Shown here piece after piece: positions 8,356-15,781 of a DNA stretch of 34,363 nt. Origin of the DNA: Selenomonadaceae bacterium (lineage in GTDB: Bacteria > Bacillota > Negativicutes > Selenomonadales > Selenomonadaceae); NCBI GenBank assembly GCA_017412925.1, contig JAFPVP010000069.1, positions 1 to 34,363 of the forward strand, written 5' to 3'. Positions within the stretch are counted from its first letter, which is position 1; each line of letters opens with the position of its first letter. The notes below the pieces were generated by a model. The model had not been told where the DNA came from. It did not search any database and saw only the letters and a program-made list of their open reading frames with translations. The position numbers and the translations under genes were made by a program.

Positions 8356-9816
8356 ATGAAAAATTTTTCCCTTACCTTTATGACAGGCACGCTGATTTTC
8401 GCGGCGATGTTTATTTTTTTTTCGCAAGTGCACCCGATTGTTTTATTTGACGGCGACGATTGGAACGTTATCTCCGACGCCCGCGTTGGCTTGCCGAAAT
8501 GGGGCGGCTGGAACCCGATAAAAGTTTTGCCCGAAACTTTTTTCCCGATTTGCGGCTACTTCGCGGCTTACGTCGTCAATCCGATTATCGGCGATTATTT
8601 GACGGCGGTAACAATTTCCGCCGCGCTGATTGTCAGCATTTTTATCACGGCTTATATTTTTTGGTTCGTGAAGTTCGCGGAAAAAATTTTTCGGCTCGGC
8701 GAAATGTCAGCAAATTTATTCGGCGCGATGTTCTTGCTCCTGCACTTCGCAATTTTCCTCAAGCACAACACGCAGGACAATTTTTATCTCTTCCACACGA
8801 CCGACGCCGATTGCGTCTTCAACTATGTTTTGCCAAATGTTTTAAACGCGGCGTTAGTTTTATTTTTGACTCGTGTCGACGTGACTAAAAGATTTTTCGC
8901 GCACGTGACGCCGTACGCCTTGAATTTATTTTTCGCGCTGTACCTAGCAATTTTTTCCAACGTGCTGTCCTCGTGCGTCTTGGCGATTTTTATTTCCGTC
9001 GAGTTGTTACTTCGCGTGGAGCCCAAGGAATTCAAGCTTAAAAAATTTTTCGTCGCGAATAAAACGCTGTTCGTGATTTTGATTTTCTGGTTGATAAGTT
9101 TGCTATTCGAGGCGAACGGCGGGCGGGCGAATTCCATGGCGCACGAAGAAAATTATTTCCTGCTGATACTTTACACGGCGTCAACGTTAATTCAATCGCT
9201 CCTTTTCGACAATCGCGGCGCGGCACTGATAATTTTCGCGGCGGTCACGACGATTTTTATTTGGCGGGAAGACAAGGAACTTTGGCGCACGATAAAAAAA
9301 TTCTGGCTGTGCTTGCCGCTGTGGACGGCGTACATAATTTTGGTAACTGCGCGTGCAAATCCTGTTTACGCACTGCGCCCCGACGTTCAATTCGGATTTT
9401 TCTTCTTTGTGTTCGTGATATTCTTCGCGGCGTTGAGCTTCTGGATAAAAAAATTTCCGCGAGCCGCGCTCATCCTGCCGATATTGGCGTTCGCGCTGTT
9501 CACGTGGATTTTCAGCGGCAAACGGACGCTTTGCCCGTCGACATTTAATCACGTGCCCGAAAAAATTTGCGTGGAAGTCAGCCAACACCTAATCGACCAA
9601 ATAATTGCCGCCGACCGCGCAGGGCTTGACGAGGTAACAATCACCGTTCCGAAGGGCGACGACGTTGATAATTGGCCGCACCCGCTTTACATGGGCAAAA
9701 ATATTTCGCGGACGCTCCACGCTCACGGAATAATTTCGCGGCGGCTTGAAGTAAAAATTCAGCCTGACCAAACTTTGAACGAACGATTTAATCTGCCGCA
9801 AACTGCGCCGGAATAA
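8356..9816 (+). CDS. Multi-pass membrane protein, possibly GT-C glycosyltransferase-like
   Basis: A 486-residue protein with roughly ten hydrophobic segments spread over residues 10-395, then a soluble tail of about 90 residues. The first extracytoplasmic loop has an acidic motif (FDGDDWN) near residue 35. An acidic residue in that loop is typical of GT-C glycosyltransferases that use lipid-linked sugars and of uncharacterised relatives such as DUF6056 proteins. That resemblance is my only basis for the suggestion. The tail has a VTVP-like beta segment and ends QTAPE. The ATG follows AGGAG, 9 bases after the gdpP stop, so it is cotranscribed with gdpP. The last 69 bases before the QTAPE codons are repeated just downstream, where the copy would end NLP and stop. 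The final five residues may therefore be a recent addition. Confidence 0.7.
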   Translation: MKNFSLTFMTGTLIFAAMFIFFSQVHPIVLFDGDDWNVISDARVGLPKWGGWNPIKVLPETFFPICGYFAAYVVNPIIGDYLTAVTISAALIVSIFITAYIFWFVKFAEKIFRLGEMSANLFGAMFLLLHFAIFLKHNTQDNFYLFHTTDADCVFNYVLPNVLNAALVLFLTRVDVTKRFFAHVTPYALNLFFALYLAIFSNVLSSCVLAIFISVELLLRVEPKEFKLKKFFVANKTLFVILIFWLISLLFEANGGRANSMAHEENYFLLILYTASTLIQSLLFDNRGAALIIFAAVTTIFIWREDKELWRTIKKFWLCLPLWTAYIILVTARANPVYALRPDVQFGFFFFVFVIFFAALSFWIKKFPRAALILPILAFALFTWIFSGKRTLCPSTFNHVPEKICVEVSQHLIDQIIAADRAGLDEVTITVPKGDDVDNWPHPLYMGKNISRTLHAHGIISRRLEVKIQPDQTLNERFNLPQTAPE

Positions 9817-9880
9817 TTTCACGGCGGCTTAAAGTAAAAATTCAGCCTGATGAAACTTTGAACGAACGATTTAATCTGCC
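9729..9880 (+). repeat. Direct repeat of the 3' end of the preceding membrane-protein gene
   Basis: Copy 1 (9729-9797) lies inside the gene. Copy 2 (9812-9880) lies directly after its stop. They match at 65 of 69 bases, with a period of 83. Copy 2 reads in its own frame as the same peptide (IISRRLKVKIQPDETLNERF) and stops right after NLP. It has no start codon of its own and is a gene fragment, not a gene. Confidence 0.9.
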
Positions 9881-9888
9881 ATAAAAAA

Positions 9889-9922
9889 TAAGCCCCCGAC
9901 CTTTTGCAGGCGGAGGCTTTTT
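9889..9922. terminator. Bidirectional terminator between convergent genes
   Basis: A GC-rich hairpin (arms GCCCCCG and CGGAGGC within 9891-9917, with mismatches) is followed by TTTTT on the plus strand. On the minus strand a U run follows from the A run before 9891. It separates the gdpP operon from the convergent HPr-like gene. Confidence 0.7.
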
Positions 9923-9964
9923 AAGTGGGGTTTTTATGAGTGGGTGGGTTAAGTTGATTTCAAA

Positions 9965-10312
9965 TTAGCTGTTAGAATCGGTCTCGCCGCCGATAATTTT
10001 CGACACTTCGCGGAAGGCCTCTTCGTTGCGTTCTCCCTTGATATTGAGCACGAGGCTTTTACCGGGCTTGATTGTCAGGTTGACGAGCGAGAGGATGCTT
10101 TTCGTCGTGCCATGTTTCTTGCCCGACGCGATGCTGATAGCGCAACCTGTCTCCTCGCCGACCTTGATGATGTGCGCGCTCTCTCTGAAGCCGAGCACGC
10201 CCTTTGCAACCATGATGAAAGAAACTTCTTTGGCACGCGCCGCCTTTGTCGCAACTTCGGCGCACGCTGCAATTTTATTATTTATGGTTTTAACCTTGTA
10301 TGCACGTTTCAT
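9965..10312 (-). CDS. HPr-fold protein lacking the active-site His (Crh-like)
   Basis: A 115-residue protein whose residues about 30-115 match the HPr fold of the phosphotransferase system. In HPr the site is HARPA with His15. Here the aligned block is GFRES, with Gly41 at the His15 position and Arg kept. The regulatory serine is kept: KSIL with Ser72, exactly 31 residues after Gly41, as Ser46 follows His15. It cannot carry phosphate from enzyme I at the usual site but could be a substrate of HPr kinase, like Bacillus Crh (which has Gln there). About 26 extra residues precede the first strand. The ATG at 10312 lies 9 bases after AAAGGAG. A TTG at 10321 abuts that site and is unlikely. The gene stands alone with its own promoter and terminator. 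Confidence 0.85.
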   Translation of the reverse strand: MKRAYKVKTINNKIAACAEVATKAARAKEVSFIMVAKGVLGFRESAHIIKVGEETGCAISIASGKKHGTTKSILSLVNLTIKPGKSLVLNIKGERNEEAFREVSKIIGGETDSNS

Positions 10313-10381
10313 TTTGAACAACTCCTTTAGGATTTCCTTGAACAGGTTTTGAACTTGTTTGCGCTTCCTTGCGTCGAGTGT

Positions 10382-10410
10382 ATTGTAGCAAAGCCTTTAG
10401 GTTATGGCAA
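10382..10410 (-). promoter_or_regulatory. Promoter of the HPr-like gene
   Basis: On the minus strand, TTGCCA (10405-10410), a 17-base spacer and TACAAT (10382-10387) with a TGC extension. This is a good housekeeping promoter about 70 bases upstream of the ATG. The leader holds no obvious riboswitch. Confidence 0.7.
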
Positions 10411-10918
10411 CGGGCATTCATTATTGTTTCATATCCGATTCGTTCGTGTTTGGTAGGAATTTGTTCCGATTTGATAAAAAATGCCCCCTGACTTTGTGTA
10501 ATGGCATTAACTTAACAAAAAGCGGAAGAAATATAAAAGTTACTGTTGGCAGTGGACGATTCAGACTGTAATTTGCTAAACAGCGGCTACGATGGACTTT
10601 AAAGAACTCGACCGGGATTTGCAACTTGATGTAAAGACTTTTCTGCTCGCAAGTTTTTGTACGAGAAACGTTGACAAATTGAGTTAGCGTTTCGAGATAT
10701 AGTTCGCCTATATCGCCTTTTTTTACTTCGGATAAAATCAGTCGTGATGTTGCAATCTTTCTAGATAAGAGCGAAGGAAAATTTTTAGAGCTAAATAACA
10801 GTTGAAGTTTAAGGCTAGTTGCACTATAATTAAATAAATTTTTGTTTGTGAACGCCGTCAACTGGTGCATAGTAGGATTTTGCAATTCAATACGCTGTTT
10901 GTAAATGCAGAGCAAAAT
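10411..10918. other. AT-rich stretch without a supported gene
   Basis: About 500 bases between the HPr-like promoter and the integrase fragment. Codon use in all six frames is unlike the neighbouring genes. A minus-strand frame of 170 codons (10421-10933) is open, but it has no ribosome site or recognisable motif and an unusual Ser/Leu/Asn-rich make-up. A short plus frame starts MDFKELDRDLQLDVKTFLL at 10592 and stops after 31 codons. With the integrase piece next door, this is probably decayed horizontally acquired DNA. Confidence 0.4.
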
Positions 10919-11079
10919 ACATTTAACAACCACGGCGAGATTAAAAATAATTTTGTGTCATATGGCGGGCGAATTTTTTTTCTACGCCAAAGACGCCGTT
11001 TTATTATTGACGAAATTTTAACCAAAGAGTTAAAGCAATGGCGTGAGCGACAAATTCAAAACGAAAAAATTTTCGGCTT
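10919..11079 (+). pseudogene. Remnant of a tyrosine recombinase (integrase)
   Basis: The plus-strand frame reads HGEIKNNFVSYGGRIFF, then an apparent shift, then IIDEILTKELKQWRERQ followed by IQNEKIFG. This resembles the part of Tn916/phage-type integrases just after the first catalytic Arg region: a beta hairpin, a PKT segment, then L..ELKxWxxRQ...E...G. A PKT tripeptide is found in the neighbouring frame at the expected place (about 10985-10995), pointing to a frameshift. No catalytic Arg, His or Tyr boxes remain. The identification is from remembered family patterns. Confidence 0.5.
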
Positions 11080-11099
11080 AGTAAGGACGTGGATTTTTT

Positions 11100-11948
11100 A
11101 TGCGATTTGATTACCACATGCACTTTGAATACGGTGATTACGACGCGGCTTGGGTTGAAGGTTTCTTCGACGCCGCTAAATCACACGGGCTTGACGAGAT
11201 TGGCGTAAGCGAACACACGCACACTTTCCCCGAATTCGAGCGGCTCTATTACGACGACTTGATTTTAGATTCCTCGCCCGTCGGTGAATTTCAAAAGGTC
11301 TGGCTCAAGACAAACAAGTTTAAGCACACGCTTCAAGATTATTTTGACTTCATGGCGCGGCTTAGGGAGAATCACGCGGTTAAAATCGGCATTGAAGTTT
11401 GCAACTTCCGCGACCAAGGAGCCGTGAAAAAAATCCTCGACGCTTGGGATTTCGATTACCGGATTGGCTCGGTGCACTTTTTATGGGGCTGGGGCTACGA
11501 CGCCGCCAAACTTATCGACGAATGGAATAATCACGCCTTGGAAAATATTTATGACGAATACGCCGCGCAGGTCGAACTCCTTGCGGCGAGCGGCAATTAC
11601 GACATTTTGGGTCACCCGTTCAATATTCGGCTGTTTAAATTCTTCCCCGACTTCGACGCGACGCCCTACCTTGAGCGCGTTGCCGCCGCCTTGAAACGTG
11701 CGGATATGGCGGTCGACGTGAACACCGGCACGCTTTACCGCTACCCCGTCAAAGAAATTTCGCCCTACGCGGACTTCATGAAAGTTGCCGCCGCCTACGA
11801 CTTGCCGATAACAATTAACTCCGACGCTCATCAACCGGAAGATTGCGGCAAATTTTACGAGGAGGCTGTCGATTACGTTCGCGGCTTTGGCTACAAAAAA
11901 ATTGCCCGCTTCGATAAACGCCTGCGCGAACTTGTCGAGCTGACTTGA
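11100..11948 (+). CDS. PHP-domain phosphatase, histidinol-phosphatase (HisK) type
   Basis: A 282-residue metal-dependent phosphoesterase of the PHP superfamily, closest in layout to the HisK-type histidinol-phosphatase. Metal-binding motifs appear in order: HMH (residues 6-8), SEHTH near 37-41, a Glu in GIEVC, SVHF, LGHPFN, and INSDAH near the C-terminus. If it is a true HisK it removes phosphate from L-histidinol phosphate. No other his gene is in the window, so another phosphate ester is possible. The start ATG follows AAGGA at about 12 bases. The radical SAM gene begins 12 bases downstream, so the two form a transcription unit. The region just upstream is integrase debris, which makes the promoter uncertain. 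Confidence 0.85.
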   Translation: MRFDYHMHFEYGDYDAAWVEGFFDAAKSHGLDEIGVSEHTHTFPEFERLYYDDLILDSSPVGEFQKVWLKTNKFKHTLQDYFDFMARLRENHAVKIGIEVCNFRDQGAVKKILDAWDFDYRIGSVHFLWGWGYDAAKLIDEWNNHALENIYDEYAAQVELLAASGNYDILGHPFNIRLFKFFPDFDATPYLERVAAALKRADMAVDVNTGTLYRYPVKEISPYADFMKVAAAYDLPITINSDAHQPEDCGKFYEEAVDYVRGFGYKKIARFDKRLRELVELT

Positions 11949-11960
11949 GGAGGAATTAAT

Positions 11961-12977
11961 TTGATAGTCTCATGGAACACAACGAACGCTTGCAACATGT
12001 ACTGCGCCCATTGCTACCGCGACGCCGGCTGTAAGGCGCAGGAAGAACTTTCCACTGCCGAGGCTAAGGAGCTTTTGAATCAGATAGCCCGCGCAGGTTT
12101 CAAGATAATGATTTTCTCCGGCGGCGAACCTTTAATGCGCCCCGATATTTTGGAGCTCGTCGAACACGCGACGCGGCTAAAGTTAATCGTGGTCTTCGGC
12201 ACGAATGGCACGCTGATAACGCCGCAAATGGCACGCGACTTGAAATCAGCCGGCGCAAAGGGCATGGGCATTTCCCTAGATTCGCTCGACGCCGCTAAGC
12301 ACGATAAATTTCGTTCGTTCGCGGGCGCGTGGCAGGGCGCAGTCGACGGCATGAAAAATTGCTTTGAAGCGGGCTTGCCCTTCCAAATTCACACGACGGT
12401 CATGGATTGGAGCCAACACGAGCTGGAGGCGTTGACGGACTTCGCGGTTAAAATCGGCGCAAAGGCGCACCATTTCTTTTTCCTAGTGCCGACGGGCAGA
12501 GCCAAAACGATTGAGGAAGAATCACTGCGCGCGGAAGGTTACGAGAATGTTTTAACGCGAATCATGCGCAAACAGCAGGAAGTTTCAATCGAACTCAAGC
12601 CGACGTGTGCGCCGCAATTTTTACGAATCGCCGACCAACTCGGAATCAAAACGAGATTTAAGCGCGGCTGTCTGGCAGGTTTAAGTTATTGCATAATCAG
12701 TCCGCGCGGCAAAGTTCAGCCGTGTGCTTACTTGAACATGGAGCTGGGCGACGTGCGCGAAATTCCCTTTGATGAGCTGTGGCGGTCGAATAAAATTTTA
12801 AAAACGTTGCGCACGCTCGAATACAGCGGGAATTGCGGCTCGTGCAAATACAAAATGAAATGCGGAGGCTGTCGGGCGCGTGCGGCGTGCTACTCAGGCG
12901 GCGACTTCATGAGCGGCGAACCCTGGTGCAATTTTAATGAGGAATTAGGAACTGGCAATGCGCAACATTGCGTATGA
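11961..12977 (+). CDS. Radical SAM/SPASM enzyme, NirJ/AhbD-like (haem synthesis)
   Basis: A 338-residue radical S-adenosylmethionine enzyme. The cluster motif is CNMYCAHC (Cys11, Cys15, Cys18). FSGGEPLMRPD is the SAM-binding GGE motif. The C-terminal SPASM region has CIISPRGKVQPC and CGSCKYKMKCGGCRARA, which binds extra iron-sulfur clusters. CGGCRARA with a following EPWC is typical of NirJ/NirJ2/AhbD enzymes, which modify side chains of sirohaem-derived intermediates on the way to haem or haem d1. The ccmEF and nrfHA genes just downstream all depend on haem, which fits. A peptide-modifying SPASM enzyme is the alternative. The start is TTG after GGAGG. The last 12 residues (EELGTGNAQHCV) lie beyond a duplicated segment and are probably not native. 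Confidence 0.8.
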   Translation: MIVSWNTTNACNMYCAHCYRDAGCKAQEELSTAEAKELLNQIARAGFKIMIFSGGEPLMRPDILELVEHATRLKLIVVFGTNGTLITPQMARDLKSAGAKGMGISLDSLDAAKHDKFRSFAGAWQGAVDGMKNCFEAGLPFQIHTTVMDWSQHELEALTDFAVKIGAKAHHFFFLVPTGRAKTIEEESLRAEGYENVLTRIMRKQQEVSIELKPTCAPQFLRIADQLGIKTRFKRGCLAGLSYCIISPRGKVQPCAYLNMELGDVREIPFDELWRSNKILKTLRTLEYSGNCGSCKYKMKCGGCRARAACYSGGDFMSGEPWCNFNEELGTGNAQHCV

Positions 12978-13138
12978 ACGCGGCGATAACGTCTGAATTA
13001 CGCAACATTGGAGCGCGACATCAGGATCTGGCGGGTGTCGGGCGCGTGCGGCGTGCTACTCAGACGGCGACTTCATGAGCGGCGAACCTTGGTGCAATTT
13101 TAATCGCTGACCAACTCGACAATGAAAAATTTTTATAG
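12978..13138 (+). pseudogene. Scrambled copy of the radical SAM gene's 3' end
   Basis: Bases 13036-13104 repeat 12870-12938 at 67 of 69 positions and keep the frame GCRARAACYSDGDF up to EPWCNFN, then Arg and stop. Directly joined to this, 13103-13118 matches an internal part of the same gene (12627-12642, 15 of 16 bases). The segment is thus a patchwork of two non-adjacent gene pieces. A second CGCAACATTG motif is also repeated between the copies. Nothing here is likely to be translated. Confidence 0.8.
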
Positions 13139-13170
13139 TTGCCTGCGCAACAGCACGCCCAAATTTGCAA

Positions 13171-13179
13171 TGATATAAT
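13171..13179 (+). promoter_or_regulatory. Extended -10 promoter of ccmE-ccmF
   Basis: TGATATAAT, with TATAAT at 13174-13179 and the TG extension, lies 32 bases before the ccmE GTG. No convincing -35 hexamer is seen. It would start a transcript separate from the radical SAM gene and just after the scrambled repeat. Confidence 0.6.
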
Positions 13180-13210
13180 CAGCAAAATTTATCGAAAGGA
13201 GTTGCGGCTT

Positions 13211-13585
13211 GTGCGGAAAATTTTTTTAATTGTCCTGCTGGTCGGCTTCGTTGTCTATGCAGGCTTCAATCTCGCCGAAAGCGTCACGCCCTACGTCAGC
13301 ATTGCCGAGGCTCGTGCGTCTTCAAGCGGCGTGCAAGTCAAAGGTCTGCTCGATAAAAATTTTGCTCCCATGCAGGACGGCGACGAATTCAACTTCAGCT
13401 TGCTAGACGAGACGACGGGCGAAACTATGCGCGTTAAATTCGACGGTATCAAGCCCGACCAATTCGACCAAGCTTATCACATCGTCGCAGTCGGCAAGTA
13501 CACGGCGGCGGACGAAACTTTTCACGCCAAAAAACTTTTAATCAAATGTCCCTCCAAGTACGAAGGGCAGAAACCCCAAGCTTGA
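13211..13585 (+). CDS. ccmE: Cytochrome c maturation haem chaperone CcmE, CxxxY type
   Basis: A 124-residue membrane-anchored chaperone of System I cytochrome c maturation. It receives haem and passes it to CcmF on the outer face of the cytoplasmic membrane. An N-terminal helix (residues about 3-20) precedes an OB-fold beta barrel (VQVKGLLDKN, FDGIKPDQF, HIVAVGKY, FHAKKLLIK). The covalent haem site, normally HxxxY, here reads CPSKY (Cys113, Tyr117). Such CxxxY forms are known from archaea and some sulfate reducers. I chose the GTG at 13211 because AAAGGAG precedes it and the helix starts right after it. Frames further upstream overlap the promoter. ccmF begins 10 bases later. Confidence 0.9.
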   Translation: MRKIFLIVLLVGFVVYAGFNLAESVTPYVSIAEARASSSGVQVKGLLDKNFAPMQDGDEFNFSLLDETTGETMRVKFDGIKPDQFDQAYHIVAVGKYTAADETFHAKKLLIKCPSKYEGQKPQA

Positions 13586-13595
13586 TTAAGGGGGA

Positions 13596-15542
13596 ATGTT
13601 ATTGACGGGAAATTTACTTTTGGGCGGCGGCTTGACGGCGGCTCTTGCGGCAATGGCAATTTGTTTCGCGCAAAAAATTCCCTCTGCGCGGGCGGTAAAA
13701 ATTATCGCGATTGTCTCGGCAGGATTCATAACGGCGGCAAGTCTGCTCCTATGGATTTTGCTCTTTGAAAACGATTTCAGCGTCGAATACGTCGCGGCTT
13801 ATTCTTCAACGACGCTCCCGACGATTTATAAAATCTCCGCGTTCTGGGCGGGTCAGCAAGGTTCTTTTTTATTGTGGTTGCTGATTCACGCGATAATCGG
13901 CGCGGTGCTGACATTCAGGCGAACACAAGCGGCGGCGTTGGGAATTTATTTCCTTTTGCAAAGCGTGCTAGTCTTCCTAGTGCTGGCGAAGTCACCCTTT
14001 GCCGAACACAGCGCGCAGGTCTTCGAGGGCGTCGGCTTGAATCCGCTGTTGCAAGATTTTTGGATGGCGATTCACCCGCCGATAATCTTCGTGGGCTACG
14101 CACTTTTAGCGGTGCCGTTCGCGCTGAGTTTGGGCAGTTTATTAACGGAGGCGGCGTCGCGAAGTTGGCTGGAAGAAGCAAGACATTGGACATTGGCGGC
14201 GTGGAGTTTCTTAGGCGCGGGAATATTTATCGGCGGCTATTGGGCGTATAAAGTTTTAGGCTGGGGCGGCTATTGGGGCTGGGACCCGGTAGAAAATTCG
14301 TCGCTGGTGCCGTGGCTTTTGGCGGCGGTTATGTTGCACTTGATAAACCTTGCGCGAAAAAAATCTGCGGTCTTAGCACAAGCACACGTGGCGGCGACGT
14401 TCACCTACGCGCTAGTCATCTACGGAACATTTTTAACGCGGTCGGGCATATTGGGAGATTTCTCGGTGCACTCGTTCGCCGGCTCAAATATCGGAACGGT
14501 GATAGCCCTTGCCAACGCGCTCGTCCTAATCGGTGGGCTGATGATAATTTTAGTCAAGGCAAAGCAACTTCCGCAAGGCGAGCTGTACAAATCCTACGGC
14601 GAGGCGTCGTTCATAATCCTTTTGAGTTGCTTACTACTGATTTTTATCGCGACGATAGTTTGGATAGGAATGTCAATGCCGCTGTTGACGCAACTAGTCG
14701 GCGAGGCGGCGGCGGTCGATTCGGATTTCTACATCAAAAGCACTTCGCCCATAGCCCTAACCTTAGCCGCGCTTATGATTTACACGTTCGTAAAATTCGG
14801 GCGGACGATAAGTTTAGGCGGGAAAATCGCGCACGTCGGATTCTTGGCAATGTTGGCGGCGATTGTAATTTCCGCGCAGGGCGAAACCGTCACGCAAGAA
14901 TTTCAGCCGCGCACAAAAGTTTCAATCGCGGGTCACGAAGTCATCTACGAGGGGCAAGTCTTCCAAGAGGACGAGCGACAAAAATTTTACGTCTACACGG
15001 TCGACGGCGAGGCAATCCGCGCTTTAACGAAACTGCACGGCAACGGCACCGACGCGGCTCGTGAACCGGCTATCCTGAAAAATTTTGGCGGCGACGTGTA
15101 CATTGCTCCGCACGCCGCGCAGATTGATAGCGTTCAAGAATTAATGCTCACCAAAGGTCTTTTCGCAATGGACGGCGAGTTCGGCTACGTGTTCGAGGAC
15201 GCGCACATTGACTACGACGAGCACAATCAGCCGATTCAAGCGACGGCGGCAATCACGATAACCGACGGCGAAACCGAGGAAGTGATTCACCCGCTGATAA
15301 TCGTGACGCCCGACGGCGGCACTTCAAAATCGCTGGAAGTTTTCGGCGGCAAGCGGCGTGTTCGATTGACGGGCATATCCGGCGACTTAGACAAAGCACG
15401 GCTGGAAATTTTGCCGACGTATGAAAAACTTTCCGCCATGCCGATAACCTCCACAGTCAGCACGAAACCTTTTATCTGGCTACTTTGGCTAAGCGTCACG
15501 GCAATCTGTTTAGGAACTTTATTGGCGATTAGAAAATTTTAA
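13596..15542 (+). CDS. ccmF: Cytochrome c-type biogenesis protein CcmF (haem lyase)
   Basis: A 648-residue polytopic membrane protein of the haem-handling (HHP) family. It attaches haem to CxxCH motifs of apocytochromes outside the membrane. The tryptophan-rich signature is GWGGYWGWDPVENSSLVPWL (about residues 223-242). Histidines expected to ligate haem lie in AIHPPIIFVGYA and in AHVAATF and FSVHSF around it. There are some 13-15 hydrophobic segments. A large extracytoplasmic domain spans about residues 440-620, and a final helix (PFIWLLWLSVTAICLGTLLA) ends the protein. The ATG follows AAGGGGG. It is cotranscribed with ccmE. The other System I genes (ccmA, ccmB, ccmC, ccmH) are not in the window and must be elsewhere or missing. 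Confidence 0.93.
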   Translation: MLLTGNLLLGGGLTAALAAMAICFAQKIPSARAVKIIAIVSAGFITAASLLLWILLFENDFSVEYVAAYSSTTLPTIYKISAFWAGQQGSFLLWLLIHAIIGAVLTFRRTQAAALGIYFLLQSVLVFLVLAKSPFAEHSAQVFEGVGLNPLLQDFWMAIHPPIIFVGYALLAVPFALSLGSLLTEAASRSWLEEARHWTLAAWSFLGAGIFIGGYWAYKVLGWGGYWGWDPVENSSLVPWLLAAVMLHLINLARKKSAVLAQAHVAATFTYALVIYGTFLTRSGILGDFSVHSFAGSNIGTVIALANALVLIGGLMIILVKAKQLPQGELYKSYGEASFIILLSCLLLIFIATIVWIGMSMPLLTQLVGEAAAVDSDFYIKSTSPIALTLAALMIYTFVKFGRTISLGGKIAHVGFLAMLAAIVISAQGETVTQEFQPRTKVSIAGHEVIYEGQVFQEDERQKFYVYTVDGEAIRALTKLHGNGTDAAREPAILKNFGGDVYIAPHAAQIDSVQELMLTKGLFAMDGEFGYVFEDAHIDYDEHNQPIQATAAITITDGETEEVIHPLIIVTPDGGTSKSLEVFGGKRRVRLTGISGDLDKARLEILPTYEKLSAMPITSTVSTKPFIWLLWLSVTAICLGTLLAIRKF

Positions 15543-15560
15543 ACGTAACGAATCAGCGGC

Positions 15561-15722
15561 CGTCATGGATGACGACCGTCCCGCCGCCGCATTTGCCGGA
15601 AGCAAATACCGGCGGCGACACCCGCTGAAAAATATCGAAACGCACGGGTAGCGGACACTCGCCCCTGCGAGGTGCACTTTCTCTTTGCTACTTTCTCTTT
15701 GGGCGAACAAAGAGAAAGTAGG
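15561..15722. repeat. Intergenic cluster of palindromes between ccmF and nrfH
   Basis: Three hairpins sit in tandem. One is CGCCGCC...ATTTGC-CGGAA-GCAAAT...GGCGGCG (15582-15617). The second is CTCGC-CCCT-GCGAG near 15658-15671. The third is a perfect 14-bp stem CTACTTTCTCTTTG/CAAAGAGAAAGTAG (15688-15701 with 15708-15721, loop GGCGAA). ACTTTCTCTTTG also occurs twice in direct orientation (15676-15701). No U-tract follows, so a simple terminator is unlikely. It looks like a dispersed extragenic palindromic element, possibly modulating the ccmF/nrfH junction. Confidence 0.6.
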
Positions 15723-15761
15723 TTAAGCAAACATTAATAAAAATAGGAAATTTCTTTGAGA

Positions 15762-15781
15762 CCTTTCTAGTGAAAGAAAGG
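15762..15781 (+). promoter_or_regulatory. Inverted repeat upstream of nrfH, possible operator
   Basis: CCTTTCT-AGTGAA-AGAAAGG is a perfect 7-bp dyad about 58 bases before the nrfH ATG. It could be a regulator site for the nitrite reductase operon or a small leader hairpin. No FNR-type TTGAT-N4-ATCAA box and no clear -10/-35 pair were found nearby. Confidence 0.3.

Noticed and set aside
7786..8433. Minus-strand frame of 215 codons inside gdpP
   Set aside because: Antisense shadow of the DHH/DHHA1 region; no ribosome site.
10421..10933. Minus-strand frame of 170 codons
   Set aside because: No ribosome site, no recognisable motif, unusual Ser/Leu/Asn-rich make-up, and it overlaps the integrase remnant.
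13139..13210. Longer ccmE start
   Set aside because: It would place coding sequence over the -10 box and the ribosome site and add a non-signal-like stretch before the membrane helix.
14273..15064. Plus-strand frame of 263 codons inside ccmF
   Set aside because: Out-of-frame shadow of ccmF with Arg-rich composition and no start signal.
15519..15710. Minus-strand frame starting MFAQRESSKEKVHLAG
   Set aside because: It is a translation of the palindrome cluster between ccmF and nrfH rather than a gene.
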